Assembly (NCBI GenBank): GCA_963678675.1
Contig: OY783195.1
Location: forward strand, 11,248,479-11,312,478
DNA from: Xiphydria camelus
Lineage: Eukaryota > Arthropoda > Insecta > Hymenoptera > Xiphydriidae
Direction of reading: 5' to 3'
Length of the DNA stretch: 64,000 nt
This document shows, in pieces, positions 20,714-31,528 of this stretch. Made by a program: the position numbers and the translations under genes. Under the pieces are notes generated by a model. The model searched no databases. It saw only the letters and a program-made list of their open reading frames with translations, and was not told the DNA's origin. How positions within the stretch are numbered: position 1 is the first letter of the stretch; each line of letters begins with the position of its first letter.

Positions 20714-21129
20714 ACTACTTTTTGGAATTTATTCATGAGGAGAATATGTAGATGTAGGAGAAGAGCATTTTATTACCACCAAATATTAAAGTCTCACATT
20801 TTATACCGATACGAGCTAATTAATTAACGTTACTTTTGATTTATTCTCGTGATATTTTGAAAGCGATTTATAGACTAGAGAGCCCTTATATTTTTCACTT
20901 CGCCTTAGTATTTTGGAGAAATAAAACATATACCGCTTTCGAATTTACAGGCCATCAGATTTTTCATACATTTTGGTCGTCTACCGCGAAATCCACACAC
21001 ACATGTAGATATTTTACCTTCAACTCTAAGTATACTCTTCCAATTACTCTTCAATTCTGTCATTACTATCTATAGAATTGGTTAACTCAGAGTAATATGG
21101 TTTCTTAATTTCTACGTAGAGTAAGTTCG
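20714..21129. repeat. Dispersed repeat, copy of 5339-5680
   Basis: It matches from TTCACTACTTTTTGGAATTT to AAGTATACTCTTCCAATTAC with small differences, and lies next to an FB-1 copy in both places. FB-1 plus this repeat may be one larger unit. Confidence 0.7.
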
Positions 21130-22260
21130 GTATATTTTTTAAATAGTGAAATGCTGGATATGATTGTGTTATTTATAATTTGTTACAGAAATAAACGTAC
21201 TGTTGTTCAATTCTATCCAGAAGTACTCCAAATCGTATGCGAACCCGAGGGGATTTCTTTCGAACGTCGAAAGATCTCCTCGATAAGATACAGCTCGATA
21301 AAATTGTACTCAGTTGTCAGGGCTAAATTATATGGGGTTTTTATAATTATTTCAGGAAATCCCAGAAGAATACAGGTGCAGCTAAATATCGACGCTCTGT
21401 GCTAGAAGAAATAAGGAATAACCCTCGAACGAGTATTCGGGCTGTGGCAACAGAGGTTAGAATCAGCAAGACCATGGTAGGGAGGATATTGAAGGATGAA
21501 AATTTTCATCCATTTAAAGTGACGCACGTCCATGCATGCGAGGCAGCAGATGCAGCTCGCCGAATGAACTAATGCAACTGGTTCTTGGAACAACAAGTGG
21601 ATGATCCCTCGTTCGAAAGAAACCCCCTCGGGTTGGCATACAATCTGTAACAAATTGGAAATAACAATCAAATGGGGTTTTTATAATTATTTTAGAAAGT
21701 CCCAGAAGAATACAGGTGCAGTAAAATATCGATGCTGTGCTAGAAAGAATAAGGAATAACCCTCGAACCCCCTAATCGGTATCAGTGACTTCTCATTGAC
21801 TGTCGTTACACCGGAGACGAAGAAGAGATGAAACAGAAGTGAGGTAAATGTACACTTCAGGGGTTTGACATGTCGGTGTGTAAATTGGAACTTGTAATAG
21901 TACGAAAGAGTATATATATCGATAGAGAAAAAGTAATGATAAAGTAATTACTTGATTGTTGTGATCCAATTCCATTGCATCTGCTATTTTTCTCCCACGG
22001 CTTTGATTATGACAGAGAAGAACAACCATCGATTCGTCCCATGCTCGCATGACGCTGAAAATAAAAAATAGAATTACCAGAAAGAGATATTTGTACTTCC
22101 ATCGAAAGTAAGGTTAAAGTTGTCAGACGGCAATTAAACTTATCTGATGGCACTTCTTCTGAGATACTGCCGTCTCCCTTCCTGCTCTTCATGCACCAAC
22201 AACCAGAGAAAAATAACACTGCTTCCGTGCACTGTCTTGATTATTAAAAAAAAATCTAAA
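21130..22260. repeat. FB-5 part of a composite element, copy 2
   Basis: It includes TTTAAATAGTGAAATGCTGG at the left, the HTH scrap at 21400-21660, and the CTGCCACGGCTTT..CGATTCGTCCC stretch at 21980-22060. It runs straight into FB-6 at 22290. The order is inverted at 34665-36440. Confidence 0.7.
21400..21660 (+). pseudogene. HTH N-terminal scrap of a Tc1/mariner-like transposase
   Basis: The frame gives RNNPRTSIRAVATEVRISKT, VGRILKDENFHPFKVTHVHA and then, after a shift, CNWFLEQQVDDPSFERNPLG. It is the best preserved of three copies of this scrap. There is no catalytic domain. Confidence 0.75.
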
Positions 22261-22289
22261 CGATTTGATAATAGCTAGCTGTCAGAGCG

Positions 22290-22905
22290 TCTGTCACATT
22301 GACCACTATTGAGATTTATAACTCCGATTACACTGAATTTTTACTTTTTATTAACAAGCGCGTCCGAGGATCGAAATAAACGCGAGGGAAATCGTTCCGC
22401 GAATGAAAATATTTTATTAACTTTGAAAACCATAACCAAACATTGAAGGAATATATTATCTCACACACTCTCACATACATTTGATGGTGTATGCGTGTGG
22501 TCGCATCTGTGTACACATTTCCGATCGTGGCCGACTATCGCCGAAGATAGGTGGAATTTTTGTGAGATTTTGACATATATGTATCGCCCGAGAAATCGGA
22601 TTCTCGACTTTTAGGCGCGAGGGGCGTGGCTTCGCGTTGCTAAGGAAGAATCTCTGTTAATATGTAACTTATAACATTTATTCTGGTCTCTATCAATAGA
22701 GAATACTCAATTTATATGACGTAACTAAGCATAGTTTTGGTTATAACCATATATTTATTGAGAAAATTCGATGTAAAAATTGAGGAGTGAAGGGGACAGA
22801 CATTTTTCCTGTAAAGATACACGGGTGCCCGCGACGACATCGCTGTCATTTGTTTCTGACGAAACTAACTTGAACGAACATGCCGCGAGACACTGCCGTG
22901 TCTCT
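22290..22905. repeat. FB-6 segment, copy 2
   Basis: It matches 14025-14640 over its whole length and ends in the hairpin GAGACACTGCCGTGTCTC (22888-22905). Confidence 0.8.
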
Positions 22906-23939
22906 TAATTTTAAATCATGCCTTTTTCATACTCCATTGTGTGATGCGCGTGACTATCCGTTACATTTTTAGTTCCGCTAAACGAAAAGCATGTACTTAC
23001 TTAGATAGATCACGTTGTTGAAAATAGTTCTCTTATATTTAGAAATTTATATAAAATGCAGTTTATGATATTATTTTGTGTGTCTCAATCGTAGAAAATA
23101 TAAAAACTGAAATAATAAACAACATATTTTCGACATTCAATTGCGTGATAATGCAAGTATAATGTGTAATTTGGCTACAATTTTACGTATAAAGGTGCAA
23201 TTATCAAGGCATTCCATGCTCTCTTTGACTTCTGGCAAAATGTATATCATACGCGGATACACCTGTGCATAATTCTGCAACCATTCTTCAGTCGACAATG
23301 TCGTTATAATGTAGACTAGGTATATGCTGCCAGGTATTTATCTGGATACTTTAATGTGCACTTTTTGGCCCTACCCTGGACCAGCTTTCGCTAATCTTTG
23401 GCAAATCTGCATAAAATTTGGCCCAAAACTGAGTATTAACCCAGTATAATACGCGTACACCATTGGTAATAACTGAATACCCGTTGAAGAGAATCCGCAC
23501 AAAATGGATGTACCTAAAGTTTTATTTTTTGTAGAGGAGAAGATGCCAAAATGGAATATGCTTGTAATATGGAATACCTCAGTTTTTACTAAACCAAATG
23601 CCGCCTTCGGCATGCTAAACGGCTAAATTTGTGAATGTTTGTGACCTTTATTGGAAGTGATCTGCCACGCGCCGTTATAGTATGGTTTCGGTTTACCATG
23701 TGTGTACATGTGAATTTCGCATGTTGATAATTTTAACACGTAAGTGAATATGCAAGCATAATTTTTTTATTTGCATGTTTTCATTTAAATATTTGTTACG
23801 ATGCCACTGTATATAAACTAAAGTTTAAGATGACGTTGTATTTGTTTAATTTTTTGTTATATTAGGCTAGATCTAACTTCAAATATTGATATTGGGTTGT
23901 CGGTAATATAGAATAGTAGTCAAAGTACAAAATCAAACA
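22906..23939. other. AT-rich, no supported gene
   Basis: An 80-codon minus-strand frame at 23371-23613 shows no motif. I see no terminal repeats. Confidence 0.4.
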
Positions 23940-24205
23940 TCCAAAGAATGTAGTTTCTTCTGATGAATCTGAGGATTCAAGCAAAGATGTAAACTTGACG
24001 ATTCTGACAACAATTTGGAAAATATTCCAGGACAATTGGAATCGAATGAGGATGATGCTCAATGCATGCTTTGCGAGGGAGCGTTTTCTGCCCATCAGAG
24101 GGAAGAATTATGGGTCTAATGTTTAATGTGCTCAATGTGGGCTCATAATGAGTGTGCAGGTGCCGATAAAGTTGAGTAAATTTGTGACTGGTGCAAGTAA
24201 ACCAT
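23940..24205 (+). pseudogene. PHD-like zinc-finger tail of a transposase
   Basis: The frame gives an acidic linker (DDSDNNLENIPGQLESNEDD), then CMLCEGAFSAHQREELWV, a stop, CLMCSMWAHNECAGADKVE, a stop, and ICDWCK. The spacing C-x2-C, C-x2-C, H-x2-C, C-x2-C with W.QC..C..WAH..CAG is the zinc finger found at the C-terminus of many insect pogo/Tigger (DDE_1) transposases. Two stops and an upstream frameshift mark it as dead, and the catalytic part is absent. Confidence 0.7.
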
Positions 24206-24496
24206 AAGTTACTTCATTATTTCTTACAAGGGGAGGGTTCGACCCATGGGACACCGGTTTGATTGGCATTTTGGTTAAACGGCAGCCAAAAGGGTCACAA
24301 AAAACCTCCTCAAGCGGTTACTGCCAATGCGGCTTCGTTTACTTATAAACAGTATTTTAGTTTTAACGCTGCCGGACCGGACGATAGTAGTTTGATTTTA
24401 AACGACAGATTCTACAGCGGCGCCGTGGCGCAGTGGTTAAAGTAGTATGGTCACTCTCCAAAGTGATCGTTGAGTGTCCGTAAAAAAAGTCATTAA

Positions 24497-24775
24497 AATA
24501 GAAAGTATGCGATAGGAAGGATCGACCACGCGTCCGTCGAAAGAACACGTGCGCCAGTGCGCATTTGTATTTATGACTGTGATACTATTAAACGGTACGA
24601 ACCGTTGTGTCTAATTCAAAAAGCGCATTTAGTTTATTCTCTCTTAACTCTACCATCGGTACTGTTTAATAGTATCACAGTCATAAATACTAATGCGCAC
24701 TGGCGCACGTGTTCTTTCGACGGACGCGTGGTCGATCCTTCCTATCGCATACTTTCTACAAAGAAGAATTTCGAT
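24497..24775. repeat. Palindrome 1 within the TTAA insertion
   Basis: GAAAGTATGCGATAGGAAGG to GACTGTGATACTATTAAACG is mirrored by TTTAATAGTATCACAGTC to CTTCCTATCGCATACTTTC, with arms of about 115 bp. A second version is at 25562-25880. Confidence 0.8.
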
Positions 24776-24904
24776 GCTTCACATCTAACAATTTTTCTAT
24801 AAAAACTGTTTTATATTATATGTGTATTATACATACACGTATTTTTATTTACAACAAAGTATCTTACATCGATGTGGGCCTAAAGTTCATAGATAATAAG
24901 ATAA

Positions 24905-25050
24905 TGGCGATTAAATTTCCTTTCCTGGTGAATAAGTTTAGCCTCATATGTTTCTTTGACTTATCAAATATCTATTTACAATCGTGATGTATTATAGATT
25001 GTACACACATACGTACCATATGAGGCTAAACTTATTTGCCAGCGAAGAAG
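24905..25050. repeat. Small inverted repeat
   Basis: AATAAGTTTAGCCTCATATG and its inverse CATATGAGGCTAAACTTATT are about 80 bases apart. Confidence 0.6.
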
Positions 25051-25114
25051 TTTCAATTACTATTATCTCATTATTTATGAACTTTTGACCTATATCGATA
25101 TGACTTTTCTATGC

Positions 25115-25395
25115 ATGGTGGGAGAAGGAAATTCTTCGAAACCACCGAGCTGGAGCATGAAAATTGGCGCCGGGAGAGTACGCAGATTCAGCGCCGTTCG
25201 GTTGGTGCTATCCCCGAAGAAGTACACGTGCACCGCGCAATAGTCGAATTTATTGCGGGTCTGCACTTTGTCCGAGGAGAGCATAAAAGGCAGAGGGTTT
25301 CTGTTGCCTCCCTCGAGGCTCCTGAAATCTGAGCACGCGGTCGAGGCCCTTCGCGGGCGACCCGGCGCCTATCACTCTCGCTAGACTGAGTTACT
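25115..25395 (+). other. GC-rich block of unknown nature
   Basis: This stretch is much richer in GC than its surroundings. It contains a TATA-like GCATAAAAGGCAGAGGG at about 25281 and the phrase GAGGCCCTTCGCGGGCGACC. A 64-73 codon frame is open on each strand but shows no motif. It could be a promoter or an LTR fragment; neither is proven. Confidence 0.3.
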
Positions 25396-25561
25396 ATCTA
25401 TTTAGCCGGTCAAATAGACTGAAATTTCTCTGGCAGTAAATCTTTATCGTGTATCCACTGCAATATCTAGCTAGATTTATTTTTCTCAAACGAGATTCTA
25501 GACTAACTCTCGCTAGATTGTTCTCAATGCTGTGTCCACTTGAGTAAATCTAGTTGAAAAC

Positions 25562-25880
25562 AAAAGAACACGTTCGCCAGTGCGCATTTGTATTTATAAT
25601 TGTGATACTATTAAACGGTACAAACCGTTGTGTCTAATTCAAAAAGCGCATTTAGTTTACTCTCTCTTAACTCTGCCATCAGTCGCTGTTCCGTTTCACG
25701 ATAAACGGAATTCGACACAACGGTTCGTACCGTTTAATGGTATCACAGTCATAAATACAAATGCGCACTGGCGCACGTATTCTTTCAACGGATGCGTGGT
25801 CCATCCTTCCTATCGCATACTTTCTACAAAGAAGAATTTCGATGTTTCACATCTAACAATTTTCCTATACAAACGGTATT
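25562..25880. repeat. Palindrome 2 within the TTAA insertion
   Basis: GAACACGTTCGCCAGTGCGC to CATTTGTATTTATAATTGTG is mirrored at 25741-25785. The spacer carries a further inverted pair (GTACAAACCGTTGTGTCTAA against CGACACAACGGTTCGTAC). Confidence 0.75.
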
Positions 25881-26054
25881 TAAATGTTATTTTTAAACGT
25901 GCTAACCAATGATCAATCAATCCTCATGCTTTCATTAATGAGGGTAAATACTGCTTCGTACACCGATACAGTGAGCGTGTAGTAGTAAGTAGTTAAGCTA
26001 GGGCTCGGTGAAAGGGGACCATCGAGTCGTGGCGGAGAGAGCCGTTGCGTCCCG

Positions 26055-26180
26055 AGTTAGGCCAGGCGAACGTTGGGACGCAGTTGAGTGAGGAGACGCA
26101 GGGTGACCGTTGCCTCTATAGAATATATATAGATATAGAGGCAATGTGTTCAACGTTCGCCTGGCGTTAGCGTATTTAGC
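26055..26180. repeat. Palindrome centred on TATATATAGATATAGAGGC
   Basis: GCCAGGCGAACGTTG and CAACGTTCGCCTGGC flank a tight hairpin, TTGCCTCTATA..TATAGAGGCAA, at about 26110-26145. Confidence 0.7.
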
Positions 26181-27189
26181 CACTCCAGCGACGTTTCACG
26201 AGCAGTCGGTCTCACCCCCGAAGCGCGGCATAAGATGTTTCACATCAAAACTATGATTTATAATTGAAAATTCTCTTTGTGAATTATAAAATTTATGACC
26301 ATAAGAATTCGTCGATTATTTTGATTATTTTTCACTTATTATTCAAATAATGTGCCTCCTTTGACTAGCATCTTTTTATGTGTGGCAACGCATATTATCA
26401 ATGGGCTCGTGGCCCAATAGAGAAAACCACGGCACACTCAAACGTTTGAGTGTATCGTGGGGAAAACGAGATCTGAAATGCACGCTTGAACCCACTCCAC
26501 TGACACGACGTTGCCGCATCTACTCGACGCGCTATTTCCGAACACCGAGAAGCAGAAATTAGTTATAACTAAAGTATCAAACGGTCAATAATTTTCATCA
26601 ATGGGTGTAAATTTTTGTTTTCTTTTCCCCGTTTTTTGGTATATTTTTTATATTTTAATCTTGGATTTTACATACAAACCCCAAGAGAGAAACGTATCTT
26701 GCCCATAAGACTCTGGGTTATTTTCTACTCGGTAATTAATTTTTATCAGACATACTAAACGGTAAATCTACCCCAAATTGCACCAGGAGGTTTCTATTGA
26801 TATTAGCTTGCATACATAATTATTTCTTATTTAAATCTTGGAAATCGATTCGTGACCATACTACTTTAAGGGTAAGTCTTACCACGCGGTGGACTCGCGG
26901 GTTCGATTCTTGCTGCGGGCAGTTTTTTTTTCGTTTTATTTATTTCTATATTGTGAAATAGTAATTTCTATTGCAGAATATATACAAAAATTTGCTGAAA
27001 AAATTAATTTTGAGGAGAAATTTTGAAATTAGAAATATAACTAATCACAAAATTCTAGGTTTTTGACAGAACTCATTATCAGACTTCTGTTATGATTCTT
27101 TTAATTGTTGACTTAAGAAAATTATTATTTAACTAGAAATCAATGAACCTATATTCTATTGAAATTCGTCATGCGTAAGATATTTTTTC

Positions 27190-27444
27190 TGATTTATTAG
27201 ATATGCTTGGTTTGTGTCAAAACTCACGGATGAATGGCCGTTATTTGTTAATGTTAATGAGGTTTGTTTCCCCTTGACTCTTGCAAAAGATAAATGTGAA
27301 TGTTCAAATGTGTCTTTTATTAAATATTCTTGGTGCGAAGAACATGTTTGCTTTGCATGTTTTTATAATAAGTATCATCCAAAAAATTGTAAGCATAGCG
27401 CATCAGAGTCTTCATCCGAGTCAGAAACCGACAAAAGCGATTAA
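27190..27444 (+). pseudogene. C-terminal Cys/His zinc-ribbon exon of a transposase-like gene
   Basis: After a TTTATTAG acceptor the frame reads YAWFVSKLTDEWPLFVNVN, then CECSNVSFIKYSWCEEHVCF, ACFYNKYHPKNC and an acidic Ser/Glu tail. The CFxxYH ending after paired Cys is like the C-terminal cysteine-rich domain of piggyBac-type transposases. Only this exon is seen; no catalytic part is nearby. It is uninterrupted, so it could also be an exon of a host gene. Confidence 0.45.
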
Positions 27445-27614
27445 ATATTTTTGTATAATTAGTATAAGTGTTGGAGAATAACACGACTCTCCGATGAGCG
27501 CCCCGTGGCAAGGAACAGTGTAGGTGGTAGGAGAAAAGAAAAGGCCGTACGCGAAAGAGGTTAACAATGAAAACAGGTAGTCTTTAGTTTGAGCGCACCG
27601 ACCAGTCCGCACTA

Positions 27615-28433
27615 TACCGCATGTCCTATGGCCAACCGCGCAGGTGAGCTGCGACCTGAATCCTTGACTTCGGCAGTATTTATGGTACAGTTAGAGTGGG
27701 CTTCAGACGAGTACACTGCATAAGAACGAAAAGTGTCGACTGCTCTTCTAATAGCTGTCAATTCGGGAGATCGAAGCGTTTCGTGTAACCTCAAAATCGT
27801 AAAGTTTTGAATTAGTAATGAATAATTTGTAGAAGTGATGAGAAATAATCATAAATAATCTTCCGAATTGACAGCCATCGGGAAATCAGACGACGATTTT
27901 CGCTCTTACGCTGCGTTCTTACGAAAAGTGTGAAACGTCTGATCTCCCGATGGCTATCAATTCGGGAGATCGAAGTATAAGCTCGAAATCGTGAATCTTT
28001 GAATAAATGGTAAGTAATGTTCAGAAGTGAGAGTTAACAATCATTCGGGTTTTTTCGATGTCCAACCGAATTACACGTCTCATGCCTATTTGTTTCAGAA
28101 ATTATTTCCGCGCTAGCACCGCGCTTGTCTAGGAAGTAGTTTTACGAAGTGGCGTGAGCGATACCTAAGGTGTCACAATTCGGAAAAGATTATTTATGAT
28201 TATTTCTCATCACTTCTACAAATTATTCACTACTAATTCAAAACTTTACGATTTTGAGGTTACACGAAACGCTTCGATCTCCCGAATTGACAGCTATTAG
28301 AAGAGCAGTCGACACTTTTCGTTCTTATGCAGTGTACTCGTCTGAAGCCCACTCTAACTGTACCATAAATACTGCCGAAGTCAAGGATTCAGGTCGCAGC
28401 TCACCTGCGCGGTTGGCCATAGGACATGCGGTA
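27615..28433. mobile_element. Foldback (FB-3) with TACCGCATGTCC ends, copy 1
   Basis: TACCGCATGTCCTATGGCC at the left is mirrored at 28415-28433. The arms continue through GGTGAGCTGCGACCTGAA, GGGCTTCAGACGAGTAC and GTCAATTCGGGAGATCG, with a spacer holding a further inverted GATCTCCCGATGGCTATCAA motif. CACTA flanks both sides. A near-identical copy is at 43537-44367 and shorter relatives are at 34975-35372 and 51900-52690. Confidence 0.85.
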
Positions 28434-28439
28434 CACTAT

Positions 28440-28820
28440 TGAGTCGTCCGATAACAATGAGGAGAAGACCGCAGCACAATGAGAAGACCGATATTACTGA
28501 TCGTCTTCCACAGAGTTGATGAATTGTGAGCAATGGCCGACCGCGTGGTCGGCCCGTGAGCACGTCCGAGAACCGAGCGCGGCTCGTACAAGAAACCGAG
28601 CGCACGAGCCTCGAGCACCGAGCGGACCGATAACAAAAGTGCGAGCGCCGATGAGCGTTTACAAGAAAATGAGCACTAGACTGAGCAAACTGTTCGAGCT
28701 GATAACCGCGCAAACCGAGAGCCGCTACACAAACGAGCCGCCCGTGAGAAGCATCCAGAACAGAACCGAAGAGAGCCGCACCTAACCGGAAAAGGACCGA
28801 AAGCCCACGTGACCGCGTAA
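28440..28820. other. GC-rich block, left part
   Basis: The block is rich in GAGC, CCGAGCGC and AACCGAGAGCC phrases and has no frame with a known motif. It continues at 30172-30310 after the TAA-flanked element, so it was once a single block. Confidence 0.45.
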
Positions 28821-30168
28821 AGGCGCGTATACATCTGCGAGCTGAGCGTGAGCCGAGCGGCTCACGAGTCACTCGTGAGCTGCGCGTGAGCCGTCCATTT
28901 AAATGAATGCTTCCAAGGAATTTCCAACGACCAGCCAGATACATCTGCGAGCCGAGCGGCTCGCGCTCGCTTGATTGGGACGTGGTTTAGAGCGCTGAAC
29001 TAACGACTTTGAGCCACTCGCGAGTCGCTCACTGCGATCCGCCTCCCGTGGCTCACTGTGAGCGGCTCACGAGTCACTCATGGTGATCCGTCTCCTGTCG
29101 GTTTTTCTGGTGAACGCAAAGGCCGAAATTTTTATATTCATTTGACACTGAAGACAATGCTAATTTTGCTACTTCAAATTGTTGCAGTGCCTTAATAATT
29201 TTCTTCCTTATGAGACGAATGAAAATAATTACCGAATTTTTAAAACATTATTTAACAGATCTATGAAGTAGTCCTATACTTTTTGCAACTATTATGATGA
29301 TGGAGTTACCAAAATGGGTTCGATTTGGTGCTTCGTCAAATATTGTAATTGTCGATGTGAACAACCTAATTGTCACTGTAGATTTGAATACTTTGCTATC
29401 ATTCGAAAGCTAGTTAATGACAGTATATACATAGCGGAAGTTGATAATTTTAGATACAACAGCTCCGGCTTTTTCCACAAATGTCATCAAATAAATAATG
29501 TAAAGGCCATCTCAATTAGCAGTCTTATTACACCTTGTATATATATTAATCTCAATAATGAATTATATGTGGTTTATCATATTAACATTAAGGAATTAGA
29601 ATAAATAATGTAATATATAAATATTGTTTTCTACTGTTCTATGTACCTAGTTTTCATTTTTATTCTATTATTTTCTTGAAAATTGTAATGTACAAAAAAC
29701 TATGATACTTCAATTCACCTTATATTATTTATTGAAGGGGTTTTTTCTCTTAAAAATTTTGATGAAATACATTTTCCTCTTTTATAATGCATGCAAGTAT
29801 TAAATTCATTGACTTCTATTGTGAGAACGCAGGTGAACGACGTAAAGATAACGTACTTTTTTAATGTTGTTGTATTTGAGGAAAGTTATTACAAAAATCA
29901 ATCCTTGTCACCTCTTCAATAAACTTATTTAATATTATCTGAAGATGTTAGGTTTAAGTATTCTTTCACACGTCGCCCTAGTCTACAGGTCTGGATTGCG
30001 AGGGGTCAAGTCACAGTATCTGTTTTTTAACAGAGATCCTTCGAATAAGCGTTAGTCTCAAGTGGGAAGCATTAATTTCAACAAGTTGCTCATGAGCGAC
30101 TCGTGAGCGACTCGTGAGTCGCTCGGCGCCGCTCAGCTCACGCTTAGCTCGCAGATGTATACGCACCT
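28821..30168. mobile_element. TAA-flanked TIR element, 1348 bp
   Basis: Left end AGGCGCGTATACATCTGCGA and right end, inverted, AGGTGCGTATACATCTGCGA match for about 25 bases. GAGCCGAGCGGCTCACGAGT repeats follow at both ends. TAA flanks at 28818-28820 and 30169-30171. The three-base TAA target fits PIF/Harbinger. Inside is the C-terminus of a TNP2-type transposase, so it is either a capture or the relic of a larger element. Confidence 0.75.
29262..29604 (+). pseudogene. TNP2-type transposase C-terminal scrap
   Basis: The frame reads GSIWCFVKYCNCRCEQPNCH, then FEYFAIIRKLVNDSIYIAEV, ISISSLITPCIYINLNNELY and ends NIKELE. It lines up residue by residue with the last 90 codons of the transposase encoded at 47729-48331 (HSFVKLSPRCNC; IISEVITDTSLIVHGDN; SIESICVHMNINNQMYV; NQQELE). 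The CxCxxxxCxC pattern is kept. No stop interrupts it. It is too diverged to be a recent copy of that element. Confidence 0.8.
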
Positions 30169-30171
30169 TAA

Positions 30172-30310
30172 CGTGGCATTGCTCGATATGCGCAAGCGCG
30201 GACAGCGCACTCGGCGCGGCATTGATCGACGATCGACGAGCATTGCCGCGAGGTGTTGCCGCGAGATGATGGAAACCCGAACCGGTCGAAACCGATAATC
30301 GCGCCATTAT
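30172..30310. other. GC-rich block, right part
   Basis: This continues the GC-rich sequence of 28440-28820 and has no motif. Confidence 0.4.
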
Positions 30311-30439
30311 TCAACAATAAGTATAAATAATAAATTATAATTGAATGTAAAAAACATGTTTTTCCTTCGATAATTAAATTATATATTATGTGGAAATAAG
30401 AATAAATCAAAAACATTTAATACTAGAAAATATTTTTCG

Positions 30440-30822
30440 TTTGAATGATTTTTCCCACTTTCATTTCCTCTTTAAAATTAATTTTTTCAGCACATTTTTT
30501 TATATCTGCAATAGAAATTACTATTTCACAATATAGAAATAAATAAAACAAAAAAAAACTGCGCAGCAAGAATCGAACCCGAGTCCACCGCGTGGTAAGA
30601 CTTACCCTTAACCACTGCGCCACCGAGCCGCTGTAGAAACTGTCGTTTAAAATCAGACCACTATTGTTCGGTCCGGCAGCGTAAAAACTAAAATACTGTT
30701 TATAAATAAACGAAGCCGCATTGGCAGCAACCACTTTAGGGGGTTGTTCGTGACCCTTTTGGCTACCGTTTAACCAAAACGCCGTTCAAATCGGTGTCCC
30801 ATGGGTCGAGCCCTCCCCTTGT
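30440..30822 (-). mobile_element. ACAAGGGGAGGG element with tRNA-like head, unbroken copy
   Basis: On the minus strand it begins ACAAGGGGAGGG at 30822 and carries GCAATGCGGCTTCGTTTAT-type sequence, then the tRNA-like stretch at 30632-30558 (GTGGCGCAGTGGTTAAGGGT, GGGTTCGATTC). It fades into AT-rich sequence near 30440. It serves as the empty-site reference for the insertion at 24441. The 103-codon frame through it is not thought to be a gene. Confidence 0.75.
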
Positions 30823-30839
30823 TAGATATATTTAAGGTA

Positions 30840-31528
30840 CTCCATATTTGCACAACCTTTTCTTAGGTAGGCATTTTGCAGTTTTTCATTCACTTTTTTT
30901 TTGTAAAAATGTTTTAGATAATTACACATCTGCTTTTACATTTTGGTGTCTAATTGTCTAAAGTACCTTTTCCCTAAATTTGGCTTAATTATATTCATTG
31001 AAAAAAAATTATTATATCCCAAACATACAAAACGGTATTCCATATTTGCACCTTCTCCTCTATACATATATAGTTAAGGTATAAATGCTTCATTTTTTGC
31101 AACATTTAAAATATGAAAGACTAAAGATTAAAGAATACACGCCTTATACCTGATTGGAAATTATCCCGATATCCTATGGACTATGTACATCACATGGGCG
31201 GAGACTTCTGGCCATGAACTAGTAGCGCCCGTAGTGCCAACTGCGGAAACACGCACCCCTAAGTTTTAATAAAATTGAATGGATATCTGTAGTTATTGTT
31301 GAATATAATGAATTTGTACTATGCCATGGAATGTGCAGAAAATATGTTCGGTGCAGATTGAACTTGAGATAATTTAGATATAAACTACAACATTTTCTAG
31401 TTGTAGTAGTAATCGTGAAATGTTCATTTGAATGTCAGCTGTTGCCCGTGTTTGTCGTAATCGCATGCGTTTGAAGTTTGACATTAGCTAAGCAGCGTCG
31501 GTGTCACTGATTCGTTTCTGTTGTTAAG
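30840..31528. other. AT-rich, no supported gene
   Basis: No terminal repeats or motifs. It precedes the THAP element and may hold its promoter. Confidence 0.35.

Larger units (their letters stand above)
24441..26865. mobile_element. TTAA-flanked insertion, 2425 bp
   Basis: TTAA lies at 24437-24440 and 26866-26869. Ends AGTAGTATGGTCAC and GTGACCATACTACT are perfect 14 bp inverted repeats. Removing the element and one TTAA restores GTGGTTAAGGGTAAGTC, exactly the sequence of the unbroken copy near 30590-30610. The TTAA target suggests piggyBac or Kolobok. The interior is a set of palindromes with no recognisable transposase. Confidence 0.85.
24226..27030 (+). mobile_element. ACAAGGGGAGGG element with tRNA-like head, split copy
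   Basis: The left part (24226-24440) and right part (26870-about 27030) together match the minus-strand element at 30822-30440. Shared blocks include TGGGACACCG, GCCAATGCGGCTTCGTTTA, GTGGCGCAGTGGTTAAG and TACCACGCGGTGGACTCG. The tRNA-like head has GTGGCGCAGTGGTTAAGGGT as box A and GGGTTCGATTC as box B. It is split by the TTAA insertion at 24441-26865. Confidence 0.75.

Noticed and set aside
28381..28944. 187-codon minus-strand frame
   Set aside because: It spans a foldback arm, a GC-rich repeat block and the edge of a TAA-flanked element, so it crosses unrelated units.
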